This document shows positions 24,847 to 33,273 of a DNA stretch of 64,000 nucleotides, piece after piece. The stretch is from Nocardia thailandica NBRC 100428 (GTDB lineage Bacteria; Actinomycetota; Actinomycetes; Mycobacteriales; Mycobacteriaceae). A program made the position numbers and the translations under genes. The notes beneath the pieces are model-generated. The model was not told where the DNA came from. It saw nothing but the letters and a program-made list of their open reading frames with translations, and did no database searches. The stretch spans positions 1-64,000 of the forward strand of contig NZ_BAGK01000311.1 of assembly GCF_000308795.1 (NCBI RefSeq), given 5' to 3'. Within the stretch, counting starts at the first letter, position 1, and the number at the start of each line of letters is the position of its first letter.

Positions 24847-24924
24847 ATGCCCGGGATGTGCATGCAGATGATGAATATGCGGCGCGACATGTGGAACATG
24901 ATGTTCCCGTCCATGCCGATGTGA
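24847..24924 (+). CDS. 25-residue Met-rich peptide
   Basis: The frame encodes 25 residues with 11 Met and one Cys (MPGMCMQMMNM at the start, NMMFPSMPM at the end). It is preceded by AGGAGGTGAGCG, one of the strongest ribosome sites in the window. It lies 96 bases after the TetR stop and before the DUF305 gene. The spaced Met pattern resembles Cu(I)-binding Met motifs in copper proteins. A second such peptide occurs after the mmcO-type gene at 48710. It is too short for routine annotation. Function as a copper ligand is inference. Confidence 0.65.
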   Translation: MPGMCMQMMNMRRDMWNMMFPSMPM

Positions 24925-25063
24925 ACGAGCCGAAGCGATAGGCTGTGCTGCGCTGTCCTCCGGGTGCCGCCAATGTTCTCCCGCGGGCCAGGTTATCGGG
25001 CCCTGCGGCCTGCAGGTCTGTGATTCAACGTGAAGGTCATGTCCCGACTCCCGAGGAGTTCAC

Positions 25064-25687
25064 ATGTCTCGACGTTCCATCATCGCTGGAAGGCTCATTC
25101 CCTGTATCGGGTTGGTCGCCCTGGTCGTCGTCGGCTGCGGTAATGACGACGATTCCGCACCGGTCCATCATTCCTCGACGACTCCCGCCATCTCGACGAG
25201 TGCGGCCACCAGCATCGCCCCGGCGGGCACCTTCAACGATGCCGACGTGACGTTTTTGCAGATGATGTACCCGCACCACGAGCAGGCCGTGCAGATGGCG
25301 GAGCTGGTGCCCTCACGCTCCCAGGACCAGCAGGTCATCGACCTCGCGGCCGGGATCAAGGCAGCCCAGCAGCCTGAGATGACCCAGATCCAATCCCTGC
25401 TGGCGAGCGCCGGAAAGCCGGACCCCGCCGCTGGCGGCGCGATGAACCATGACATGCCCGGCATAATGTCACCGGAGCAGATGTCCTCGCTCGAGGCGAT
25501 GTCGGGGCCGGAGTTCGACAAGATGTGGTTGCAGATGATGATCGACCATCACCGTGGCGCGGTGGAGATGGCCCAAACCGAGATCACCTCTGGAACCAAC
25601 CCTCAGGCAAAACAGATGGCAGAGACCATCGTGGCGACACAGCAGCAAGAGATCGCCCAGATGGAGACACTGCTGGGACAAAAGTGA
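25064..25687 (+). CDS. DUF305-family lipoprotein
   Basis: The 207-residue lipoprotein has a lipobox (VVVGC) near residue 25. Two DUF305 helical repeats follow, with HH-containing motifs MMYPHHEQAVQMAEL and MMIDHHRGAVEMAQ, rich in Met and His. DUF305 proteins are repeatedly linked to copper tolerance and probably bind copper outside the membrane. The ATG has GAGGAG at ideal spacing. A long hairpin terminator follows about 230 bases downstream. Confidence 0.88.
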   Translation: MSRRSIIAGRLIPCIGLVALVVVGCGNDDDSAPVHHSSTTPAISTSAATSIAPAGTFNDADVTFLQMMYPHHEQAVQMAELVPSRSQDQQVIDLAAGIKAAQQPEMTQIQSLLASAGKPDPAAGGAMNHDMPGIMSPEQMSSLEAMSGPEFDKMWLQMMIDHHRGAVEMAQTEITSGTNPQAKQMAETIVATQQQEIAQMETLLGQK

Positions 25688-25915
25688 GCCCGTCGGCTCG
25701 CTCGAAGCCCTGTGGTCGTCTAGCGCCCTGCGGGTCTTACGTGCTTGCGGAGTCGCGGCGCCGCTGAGACTTGACCGATTGGCCCGCGTGCGCGACGCGG
25801 AGCGCTTCCGCACCGCAGGCGAGGACGCAGGCAGCGACGGCTCGGGTGGCCGGGTGGCGAGCGATCCGCAGGATCGCAGCAGTGGAGGTACGCATCGTCG
25901 TTTCGTCTTTCCCGG

Positions 25916-25955
25916 AGTAGGTGGGGCCGCACCGTGGTGTGCGGCCCCACCTACT
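25916..25955. terminator. strong bidirectional hairpin
   Basis: A perfect 17-base stem (25916-25932 with 25939-25955) and a 6-base loop lie between the convergent DUF305 and MFS genes. There is no U-run, as is usual in actinobacteria. Confidence 0.75.
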
Positions 25956-26009
25956 TCTCGATCACATGCTCAGGGCCCTTATATGGGATGTGCTGGGCAT
26001 CCCTGCCCC

Positions 26010-27377
26010 CTATCCGACGAGGACAGGTTCGCGTGCTTCGCGGGGCCAGCGTCGGTGTGCGTCGTCGATGACGAACGGGTGAGTGTGCTGGTAGATGCGG
26101 TCGCTGATGCGGATCGCGTCGGCCAGCCGGGCGGGGTCGATGGTGCCGACCTCATGCAGGTGGGTGATCTCGGCGGGTTCATTGCGTGGCCAGTTGCGCA
26201 CCGCGACAGTGGCGCCGAGCCCGGCCAGCGCAACCAGTACCACCCAGGTGGTGGTGAAACCTGTGGCGCTGGTCAGCCATCCCGCGATCGGGTAGGTGAG
26301 CAGCCAGGCCAGGTGCGACAGCGAGAACTGGGCGGCGAAGAGTGCCGCGCGGTCAGCGGGCTGCGACGAGCGCCGCAGGATCGCACCGGTCGGGGTGAGC
26401 ACGCCGGCAGTTCCGGCGCCGATGAGTGCCCATACCGCGCTCGCGGCAGCCCACCGCCACTGACCGGCGTCGGCGGTCGAGAGGGCGATCGCCGCGCCCA
26501 GGCCGAGGATCAGTGTCGTCGCGCCGGCCAGCATCACCGGGCGGGCGCCGGTGCGGTCGAGAACTCGCGGCAGCGACAGCGCGATGATCATCGTTCCGAA
26601 GCCGTTGGCGGCCAACAGCATCGCTACCCCGGTTTGTGATCCGCCGAGGGTGTCGCGGACGTAGTTGACGGTGTTGACCATGATCACCGAGCCCGCTGCG
26701 GCGACGACCAGGTTGAGCCCCAGCAGCCCGCGCAGCCGTGGTGTGGCGGCGAAGATCCGCATGCCCACCGCGATGCGCTTCGCGAAGCTGCCCTGGGTCG
26801 TTGCTCCGGCGTCGGGAATGCGCGTCGAGACCACCAGGGCGGCCGAGACGGCGAAGCCGATGGCGGTGCCGACGAACAGCCAGTGGAAGCTGATCAGGGT
26901 CAACGCAGCCGCGGCCAGCATGGGGCTGAGCAGCGTTTCCATGGTCGCGGCGAGCTGAGCGGCCGACAGCGCCCGGGTGTAGTCGCGTTCGTCGGGCAGG
27001 ATGTCGGGAATCACGGCCTGGTAGGTCGGAGTGAAAGCGGCTGAGGCGGTTTGCAGGATCGCGATCAGGACATAGATCTGCCAGATCTGGTCGATGAAGG
27101 GCAGTGCGAGCACGACGCCGCCGCGGATCATGTTGAGCGTGACCAGGAACAGTCTGCGGGGGAATCGGTCGGCGTAGGCGGCCACGATCGGGGCGACGGT
27201 GACGTAGACGAGCATTTTGATGGTCAGCGCGGTGCCGAGCACCGCGCCGGCGTCGGCGCCGGCGAGTTCGTAGGCGAGCAGGCCGAGCGCGACCGTGGTC
27301 AAGCCGGTGCCGAACAACGCGGTCATCTGCGCGGTGAACAACCGCAGGTAGTCGCGGTGGGCGAACAACGAGGTCAT
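26010..27377 (-). CDS. MFS transporter with His-containing C-terminal tail
   Basis: The 455-residue protein has about 12 membrane segments and an MFS loop (AYADRFPRRLF). A soluble tail of around 60 residues contains ITHLHEVGTI and YQHTHPF. Related proteins in actinobacteria occur beside copZ-type genes. It lies downstream of copZ-1 on the same strand with a 141-base gap, so it may belong to a CsoR-like regulated unit. Substrate unknown. Confidence 0.8.
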   Translation of the reverse strand: MTSLFAHRDYLRLFTAQMTALFGTGLTTVALGLLAYELAGADAGAVLGTALTIKMLVYVTVAPIVAAYADRFPRRLFLVTLNMIRGGVVLALPFIDQIWQIYVLIAILQTASAAFTPTYQAVIPDILPDERDYTRALSAAQLAATMETLLSPMLAAAALTLISFHWLFVGTAIGFAVSAALVVSTRIPDAGATTQGSFAKRIAVGMRIFAATPRLRGLLGLNLVVAAAGSVIMVNTVNYVRDTLGGSQTGVAMLLAANGFGTMIIALSLPRVLDRTGARPVMLAGATTLILGLGAAIALSTADAGQWRWAAASAVWALIGAGTAGVLTPTGAILRRSSQPADRAALFAAQFSLSHLAWLLTYPIAGWLTSATGFTTTWVVLVALAGLGATVAVRNWPRNEPAEITHLHEVGTIDPARLADAIRISDRIYQHTHPFVIDDAHRRWPREAREPVLVG

Positions 27378-27518
27378 CGGGGGTGTCCTTCTGGTCCTGT
27401 GTCGGTGCGAGGCACCGGATGTAGCTGAGGGTGGCGACCGTCCTGGGACGCTGTGAGGCCCCCGATGCCCGGCCGTCGTGTCATCGAAGGGGGTCGATTA
27501 CACGACGGCCGGTCGAGG

Positions 27519-27740
27519 TCAGCTTTGGACGAGTTCGTAGCCGAGGGTTTCGACGGTGGCCTGGATCAGTCCGGCGTCTGCGGCGCTGGTGCCGGTGACG
27601 GTTACCGCGCCGGTGGCGAGATCGATGTCGACGTCGTCGATGCCGGAGAGCTTGCCGAGCGCGGTGGTGACCTTGCCGACGCAGCTGCCACAGGACATGC
27701 CCGAAACGACGTAGGTGCTCGTGGTGGTGATGGTGCTCAT
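27519..27740 (-). CDS. copZ: CopZ-type HMA copper chaperone (1)
   Basis: The 73-residue single HMA domain has the metal motif GMSCGSC and ferredoxin-like secondary structure. It would bind Cu(I) in the cytosol and deliver it to an exporter such as CopA. GGAGAC precedes the ATG. A CsoR/RicR-like dyad (27807-27823) lies about 70 bases upstream. Confidence 0.92.
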   Translation of the reverse strand: MSTITTTSTYVVSGMSCGSCVGKVTTALGKLSGIDDVDIDLATGAVTVTGTSAADAGLIQATVETLGYELVQS

Positions 27741-27806
27741 GGCCGAGTCTCCTTGTGGTGGCGTTGCTTTCCGAGGAGAGACGCTACGACATCAACTCGC
27801 GAATGT

Positions 27807-27861
27807 AAACCCCTAGGGGGTATAGGTATCGACCTTTTGCTTTGATACCTATAGGGGGTAT
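27807..27861. promoter_or_regulatory. two CsoR/RicR-like operators in a divergent promoter
   Basis: AAACC-N7-GGTAT (27807-27823, containing CCCCTAGGGG) and ATACC-N7-GGTAT (27845-27861) flank an extended inverted repeat TATAGGTATC / GATACCTATA (27821-27830, 27844-27853). They lie between copZ-1 and the membrane gene at 27911. The spacing equals that of the site before copZ-2. Confidence 0.7.
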
Positions 27862-27910
27862 GATAGTGACGCGGGGCACTTGGGCCTGCGGGATCGAAGG
27901 AGGCCCGATC

Positions 27911-28966
27911 GTGGCGAACAGGCAATCGATTCACCGCGTCGGCGTCGGGTCGCGAACCGCTGACAGCACCACGGGCGAGGATCTCGCCATGGCCGCCACG
28001 AGCGTGTGGATCGTGGTGTCAGTGCATCTGGACGGGCGTGCGCACTACCTGGACTTGCCCGACTCGTTCTTCACCTGGTGGCATCTGCTGCTGTATTCCG
28101 GCATCGGTGCCGCGGCCGCCCAGCTGTTGGCGATGGGCGTGCGGCGTCGCCAAGCAGGTCGGTCACTGATGTCGGCGGCAGTGTCGATGCCCCGGGGATA
28201 CGGCTGGTCCCTGGCCGGGGTCGGCGTCTTCTCCGCCGCCGGGGTCGCGGACATGGTGTGGCACATCAGGTTCGGAGTCGAGTCCGGGCTCGACGCATTG
28301 ATCAGCCCGACTCACCTGTTGCTGTTCACCGGGGCGGTGCTGCTGTTCTCCGGCCCGCTGCGCGCGACCCAGATCAAACAGCCGTCGGCGCCGATATGGG
28401 CCGCGCCCGCAATCATCGCCGCCATCGCGATCACCGCGATCATCGGCTTCGCCCTCAGCTACGTTTCCGCGTTCACCACCGACGCGCCACTGCACGCGGT
28501 CGGCGACTTCCCTGAAGGCACCCCCGAGCACTACGCCACCGAGATCCCTGCCCAGGCCGGACTCGGCGCCTACCTGGTCACCACCGCACTGATCGTGCTG
28601 CCGATTTCGCTGCTGCTGATGCGGCGGCAGCTGCCCGTCGGTGCGATCACCGCCTTCGTCACCGGGTTGGCCGTCCTCGCTCAAACCGTGCAGAACTTCA
28701 CTCGGCCCTCGGTCGTGGTGGCCGCTGTCGTTGCTGGGCTGGTCGTCGAAGCTCTCGTCGCGGTGTTCGCAGCCTGGGCGCCCCGGGTGCCGACAGTGAC
28801 GGTGGTCGCGGTCGCGCTACCGGCGGCACTGTGGTCGGCGCAGTTCATGGCCTTGCAGCTCGGCCCGGGAGTGGCCTGGTCGGCAGAACTGGTCACCGGG
28901 ACAGTCGTGCTGTCGGCCTTGGTATCCGCAGCGCTCGTCTCTGTGTTCGATGCCCGAAAGGCATGA
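27911..28966 (+). CDS. polytopic membrane protein, probably copper-regulated
   Basis: The 351-residue protein has eight to nine hydrophobic segments and several His/Trp-rich loops (FTWWHLLLYSG, ADMVWHIRFG, SPTHLLLFTG). I cannot name the family. GTG 27911 is preceded by AAGGAGG at seven bases, so it is preferred over the upstream in-frame ATGs, which fall in the operator region. The CsoR-like dyad at 27845-27861 overlaps its probable promoter. The His motifs in helices would suit metal or haem ligands, but that is only suggestive. Confidence 0.7.
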   Translation: MANRQSIHRVGVGSRTADSTTGEDLAMAATSVWIVVSVHLDGRAHYLDLPDSFFTWWHLLLYSGIGAAAAQLLAMGVRRRQAGRSLMSAAVSMPRGYGWSLAGVGVFSAAGVADMVWHIRFGVESGLDALISPTHLLLFTGAVLLFSGPLRATQIKQPSAPIWAAPAIIAAIAITAIIGFALSYVSAFTTDAPLHAVGDFPEGTPEHYATEIPAQAGLGAYLVTTALIVLPISLLLMRRQLPVGAITAFVTGLAVLAQTVQNFTRPSVVVAAVVAGLVVEALVAVFAAWAPRVPTVTVVAVALPAALWSAQFMALQLGPGVAWSAELVTGTVVLSALVSAALVSVFDARKA

Positions 28967-29109
28967 CGGAAGACACCTGCCACCGCCGCTGGATCTACGC
29001 TGCTCCTTCGTAGTCCTTGCTCTCGGGTGCTCGTAATCGGCGCGGACGGGTGCCGCGGTGTCTGCGCCGGATATGCGGGATCGGCTGCCCGGGCGCACCG
29101 AGTGGGCCC

Positions 29110-29514
29110 TCAGCCGAGTGCTGCTATCAACTCCCGGCACGCCGCTTCACAGCGCCGGCATGCCTGCCCGCAGACCCGGCAGTGTTCGTGCGCGGTGTGG
29201 CGTTCGCATTCATCGGCGCAGCTCGCGCACGCGGTGGCGCACGCTTCGAGGACTGCCCGGGTCACGTTCGCGTCGTAGCCGGTGTGGCGCGACACCACTC
29301 TTCCCGTGGCGTCACAGATGTCGGCGCAGTCGAGATCGGACCTGATGCACTTGACCATTTCGGCCACGCCCGGCTCGCTCAAGCAGGCATCCGCGCAGGC
29401 AACACAGGCCTGTGCGCATTCGAAACATCGCTCGATGCACGTGGCAAGCACGTTCCGGTCGACCTGGCCCAGATCGGCCGGATACGAGTCGAGCAGTTCA
29501 GCGACGGTACCCAT
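29110..29514 (-). CDS. Csp-like Cys-rich four-helix copper-storage protein
   Basis: The 134-residue protein has about 16 Cys in CxxxC-type spacing (ATCIERCFECAQACVACADAC, split through the four helices; later ACATACASCADEC and CRVCGQACRRCEAACR). This matches the DUF326/Csp family, whose four-helix bundles store many Cu(I) ions along the core. There is no signal peptide, so it is a cytosolic Csp3-like form. GAGGAGG precedes the ATG at 29514. It is divergent from serA. Confidence 0.88.
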   Translation of the reverse strand: MGTVAELLDSYPADLGQVDRNVLATCIERCFECAQACVACADACLSEPGVAEMVKCIRSDLDCADICDATGRVVSRHTGYDANVTRAVLEACATACASCADECERHTAHEHCRVCGQACRRCEAACRELIAALG

Positions 29515-29709
29515 GAAATTCCTCCTCGACGACAAGTCCCGCTGGTCGTCGGTGCATTACCCGGCTGCCCGAACGTGAAACCGCGGCGGATAGGCGCAGT
29601 CAACCGGTCATGCAGACCGGTCCTCCTCAGGCAGGCTCAGGGCGGTTGCCCGGCAGTACATGGCGGGCGCCACACCTCGGATCGGTTGCTGTACCCCCTC
29701 GCCCGTATC

Positions 29710-29733
29710 TACTGTCTAACTACGTAGATAATG
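29710..29733 (+). promoter_or_regulatory. BlaI/CopY-type operator before serA
   Basis: TACTGTCTAA-ctac-GTAGATAATG matches the 24-base operator consensus of this window at 16 of 20 arm positions and has CTACGTAG at the centre. It ends 54 bases before the serA GTG. Confidence 0.6.
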
Positions 29734-29787
29734 TCTTTCGTTCGACATGTCCTCACCGTCGAACCCAGCCCAGAGGAGTACCCCACA

Positions 29788-31386
29788 GTGAGCCAAGCAG
29801 GCCGTCCTGTAGTTCTGATCGCCGACAAGCTCGCCCAGTCGACCGTCGACGCGCTCGGTGACGGTGTCGAGGTTCGCTGGGTCGACGGACCCGACCGCCC
29901 GGCGCTGCTCGCCGCGGTCCCCGAGGCCGACGCGATTCTCGTGCGCTCCGCGACCACCGTCGACGCCGAGGTGCTCGACGCGGGCAAGAAGCTGCAGATC
30001 GTGGCCCGCGCCGGTGTCGGCCTCGACAATGTCGACGTGCCCGCCGCCACCGAGCGTGGCGTGATGGTCGTCAACGCGCCGACCTCCAACATCCACACCG
30101 CCGCCGAGCACGCCGTCACCCTGCTGCTCGCCGCCGCGCGTCAGATCCCGGCCGCCGACGCCACCCTGCGCGAGAAGACCTGGAAGCGCAGCAAGTTCAA
30201 CGGTGTCGAGATCCTCGGCAAGACCGTCGGCGTCATCGGCCTGGGCCGGATCGGCCAGCTGTTCGCGCAGCGCCTCGCCGCGTTCGAGACCAAGATCATC
30301 GCCTACGACCCCTACACCTCGCCGGCGCGCGCCGCCCAGCTGGGCATCGAGCTGCTGAGCCTGGACGAGGTGCTCGAGCGCGCCGACTTCATCTCGATCC
30401 ACCTGCCGAAGACGCCCGAGACCAAGGGCATGCTCAACGCCGAGACCCTGGCCAAGACCAAGCCGGGCGTCATCATCGTCAACGCCGCGCGCGGTGGCCT
30501 GATCGACGAGCAGGCGCTGGCCGACGCGATCAAGTCCGGCCACGTGCGTGCCGCCGGTCTGGACGTGTTCGAGACCGAGCCGTGCACCGACAGCCCGCTG
30601 TTCGAGCTGCCCGAGGTCGTCGTGACCCCGCACCTGGGCGCCTCCACCGCCGAGGCCCAGGACCGCGCGGGCACCGATGTCGCCAAGTCGGTGCTGCTGG
30701 CGCTGGCCGGTGAGTTCGTGCCGGGTGCGGTGAACGTCACCGGTGGCGCCGTCAACGACGTCGTCGCGCCGTGGCTCGACGTGGTCCGCAAGCAGGGCGC
30801 GCTGCTGGGTGCCATCGCCAACGAGCTGCCCGTCAGCGTCGAGGTGCAGGTCCGCGGCGAGCTCGCCTCGCAGGACGTCGCCGTGCTGGAGCTGTCCGCG
30901 CTGCGCGGTGTGTTCTCGGCGCTGGTCGAGGACCAGGTCACCTTCGTCAACGCCCCGGCGCTGGCCAAGGAGCGCGGCATCACCGCCGAGGTCACCACCG
31001 CCACCGAGAGCCCGAACCACCGCAGCGTCGTCGACCTGCGCGCCATGTTCGGCGACGGCTCGACCCTGAACGTGGCCGGCACCCTGACCGAGCCGAACCT
31101 GGTCGAGAAGATCGTCAACATCAACGGCCGCAACTACGACATGCGCGCCGAGGGCCTGAACCTGGCCGTACTGAACTACGAGGACCGCCCGGGCCAATTG
31201 GGTTACATCGGAACAGTTCTCGGCCAAGCCGGAGTCGACATCAAGGCTGCCCAGTTGGCACAGGATGTCGATCCTGGAGGCGCCACCGTCATCCTCCGGA
31301 TCGACAAGGAGGTGCCCACGGAAACAAGAACGTGGATCGAGAAGGTAGTCGGCGCCGCCAAGGTCGTCTCGGTCGACCTGGCCTGA
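29788..31386 (+). CDS. serA: D-3-phosphoglycerate dehydrogenase
   Basis: The 532-residue enzyme catalyses the first step of serine synthesis, 3-phosphoglycerate to phosphohydroxypyruvate with NAD. The NAD motif GVIGLGRIGQ lies near residue 150, catalytic Arg in NAARGGLID, and His in VTPHLGAST; an intervening ASB-type domain and C-terminal ACT domain complete the long actinobacterial form. GTG 29788 follows AGAGGAG. Codon choice is extremely GC-biased up to about 31190, then changes to ordinary codons for the last 65 residues, suggesting a mosaic. A BlaI-type dyad precedes it. SerA also supplies the route to O-phosphoserine, the CysK2 substrate. Confidence 0.97.
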   Translation: MSQAGRPVVLIADKLAQSTVDALGDGVEVRWVDGPDRPALLAAVPEADAILVRSATTVDAEVLDAGKKLQIVARAGVGLDNVDVPAATERGVMVVNAPTSNIHTAAEHAVTLLLAAARQIPAADATLREKTWKRSKFNGVEILGKTVGVIGLGRIGQLFAQRLAAFETKIIAYDPYTSPARAAQLGIELLSLDEVLERADFISIHLPKTPETKGMLNAETLAKTKPGVIIVNAARGGLIDEQALADAIKSGHVRAAGLDVFETEPCTDSPLFELPEVVVTPHLGASTAEAQDRAGTDVAKSVLLALAGEFVPGAVNVTGGAVNDVVAPWLDVVRKQGALLGAIANELPVSVEVQVRGELASQDVAVLELSALRGVFSALVEDQVTFVNAPALAKERGITAEVTTATESPNHRSVVDLRAMFGDGSTLNVAGTLTEPNLVEKIVNINGRNYDMRAEGLNLAVLNYEDRPGQLGYIGTVLGQAGVDIKAAQLAQDVDPGGATVILRIDKEVPTETRTWIEKVVGAAKVVSVDLA

Positions 31387-31492
31387 TCACACCGACCATC
31401 CGCAGTGCCAGCACCGAAGTGACGCGCCTCGCGAGAAAGCCTTCACGGCAACTATCGACACAGGGCGTAGCGTGACGCGCAGCTTCGCATCC

Positions 31493-31534
31493 ACAGGATC
31501 TGTCCCCGTTGCACACCATGGGGACAGATCCTGT
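31493..31534. terminator. hairpin terminator after serA
   Basis: A perfect 15-base stem (31493-31507 with 31520-31534) and a 12-base loop lie about 100 bases after the serA stop. Confidence 0.7.
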
Positions 31535-31631
31535 CGGTACCGGCACGATGCGTCCGGGGCAGACGGTCGGCGTCAACGCCTTCATGCCGGGTATACGGCT
31601 CGCAGGAGCATCAACTGAGGAGGCATACCAA

Positions 31632-32111
31632 ATGATTACTCAGCTCACTCGACTCGCCGCATCCGCGGCCCTGGCGTCCGCAGCGATCGCCGCGGGCGCT
31701 GGACAGGCCGCCGCTGACCCGGGCTCGGTCTCGATCGACGGAAATATGCAGGTGTTGGGCATGAACGTGCTGCATATCGACGCCCAAGGAACAGGTGACG
31801 GCCCGGCGACGGGCACCTACGTCGCGAGCGGACGGTTGGGGAATATGCCGCTACCGGTGCGGGTGACCGGCCCGGTGACCTGTCTGACGATCAACGGAAA
31901 CACCGTCTCGCTGATCTATCCGATCACGACGGCCGAACCGGTCATGATGTTCGCACCGGACTCTATGGCCATCCAGATCACCGTCACCAAGGGCGTCAAC
32001 GGGGAGCCGAATCGGATCGGCTATGGAATCCCGATGCCGACTACCAGCTTCCGCGGCTGCCAGCCGGGTTCGACACCACTGATCTTCGACGGGACCATCG
32101 ACATCAACTGA
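31632..32111 (+). CDS. exported protein of unknown function
   Basis: The 159-residue protein has a clear signal peptide (LAASAALASAAIAAGAG, cleavage after AAA near residue 29). The mature protein, about 130 residues, is beta-rich with two Cys that probably form a disulfide. This type is common in Nocardia and mycobacteria, without assigned function. TGAGGAGG precedes the ATG. No metal motif is evident. Confidence 0.75.
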   Translation: MITQLTRLAASAALASAAIAAGAGQAAADPGSVSIDGNMQVLGMNVLHIDAQGTGDGPATGTYVASGRLGNMPLPVRVTGPVTCLTINGNTVSLIYPITTAEPVMMFAPDSMAIQITVTKGVNGEPNRIGYGIPMPTTSFRGCQPGSTPLIFDGTIDIN

Positions 32112-32164
32112 GCCACCGCCACCTCACAACAGCCACTGGCAACTCGCTCCGCGGTGCGCCCTCG

Positions 32165-32290
32165 CGAACAACGACCGGCGCACTCAATCCGATCGAATCG
32201 ATGACCTCGACCACAGAGGTTGGTTTCTCCGTATCGGCGACTACCAGGACACCGCACGACTCCCGTCCGAGTCCACCGCGACGGGCTCAG
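32165..32290 (-). pseudogene. fragment of a second copper P-type ATPase
   Basis: Read on the minus strand, about 40 codons (CGVLVVADTEKPTSVVEVID and onward) match the region just before the hinge of the intact CopA at 33.8 kb (RGVLVVADTVKPTSAEAI). DNA similarity is also visible (TACCAGGACACCGC, GTATCGGCGA). There is no start or remaining domain, so it is a relic of a deleted copA paralogue. Confidence 0.65.
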
Positions 32291-32389
32291 GAGACGATCC
32301 CGGCTGAATAGGGGGTTTCCCGGATGTGTGCGACGGCGTTCGGACCGGATACTGGTTCAACCAGGGGGCCGATCGGAACGAGGCGCACG

Positions 32390-33025
32390 GTGAACCAGCC
32401 CAGCGTGGACAGGATCGCGGAGGTCTTCGATCGCAATGCGACCCGCTATGACCGGCAGATCGCCAGGTTCGAGCAGGTGGTGTTGGGGTCAGCGCGCAAC
32501 TGGGCAGTGGCGCAGGCTCGGGGCAAGGTCCTCGAGATCGCGGTGGGTACCGGCCTGAATCTGCCGCTCTACGGCGAGAACGTCGACAAGGTCATCGGGA
32601 TCGATCTGTCGCAAGGCGTGCTCGACATAGCCGAAAAGCGCACGCATCGTGAGGATCTGGTCGTCGAGCTCGAGCGCGGTGATGTGCAGAAGTTGTCATT
32701 GCCCGATCTCAGCGTCGACACCGTGGTCTCGACCTACAGCTTCTGCACGATCCCCGATCCCGCCCGCGCCTGTGAGGAGGCGATGCGAGTTCTGGTGCCC
32801 GGCGGGAGGTTCGTGCTGGCCGAACACGGGCCTTCGACCTCGCCACTGGTCCGCGCGGTGATGAAGGCAGTCGAACCACTGAGCGTGCGTTTCGGTGCCG
32901 ATCACCTGTTGCGCGACCCCCTGCAGTACCTCGAACGGGCCGGGTTCGAAATCGTCGAGTCATCCCGCGGTGGTCGCGGCGGTGTGACCTTCCGAGTGCT
33001 GGCCAATAAACCAGCTGGGAGATAG
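32390..33025 (+). CDS. class I SAM-dependent methyltransferase
   Basis: The 211-residue enzyme has motif I VLEIAVGTGLNLPLY, an acidic motif II (VIGIDLS), and a motif like PLSVDTVVSTYSFCTIPD, typical of UbiE/arsenite-type small methyltransferases. It lacks the Cys set expected of ArsM. GTG 32390 follows ACGAGG. Substrate unknown. A similar but frame-shifted enzyme lies at 54256. Confidence 0.82.
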   Translation: MNQPSVDRIAEVFDRNATRYDRQIARFEQVVLGSARNWAVAQARGKVLEIAVGTGLNLPLYGENVDKVIGIDLSQGVLDIAEKRTHREDLVVELERGDVQKLSLPDLSVDTVVSTYSFCTIPDPARACEEAMRVLVPGGRFVLAEHGPSTSPLVRAVMKAVEPLSVRFGADHLLRDPLQYLERAGFEIVESSRGGRGGVTFRVLANKPAGR

Positions 33026-33273
33026 CAGCTTTCGCCAGCCTCCGCGGGTTCAGCCGACGATGAGGGCTGTTACCGCGCCGAGCACGACCTTCGGCGACCG
33101 GACAACTTCCCGACCAGCAGCAAGCAGTGGCGTGCCTGAACCTCAGCGACCCAGGAGCAGGTCGTCCCAGCAGTCGGCGGTCAGCCCGAGATCGGCCCGC
33201 CGCGTCATCAGCGCTCCGACTTTCGGGAACCGGGCCACGCTGTCACGGTGAGGACCGGGCCGGTTCGGGTCTG
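33026..33273. other. 248-base gap, no assigned gene
   Basis: Short minus-strand frames read like protein remnants (KVGALMTRRADLGLTADCWD) but have no start or family. No clear terminator hairpin was found. Confidence 0.4.

Noticed and set aside
29716..31227. 503-residue minus-strand open frame opposite serA
   Set aside because: Shadow caused by the extreme third-position GC of serA; no ribosome site or domain.
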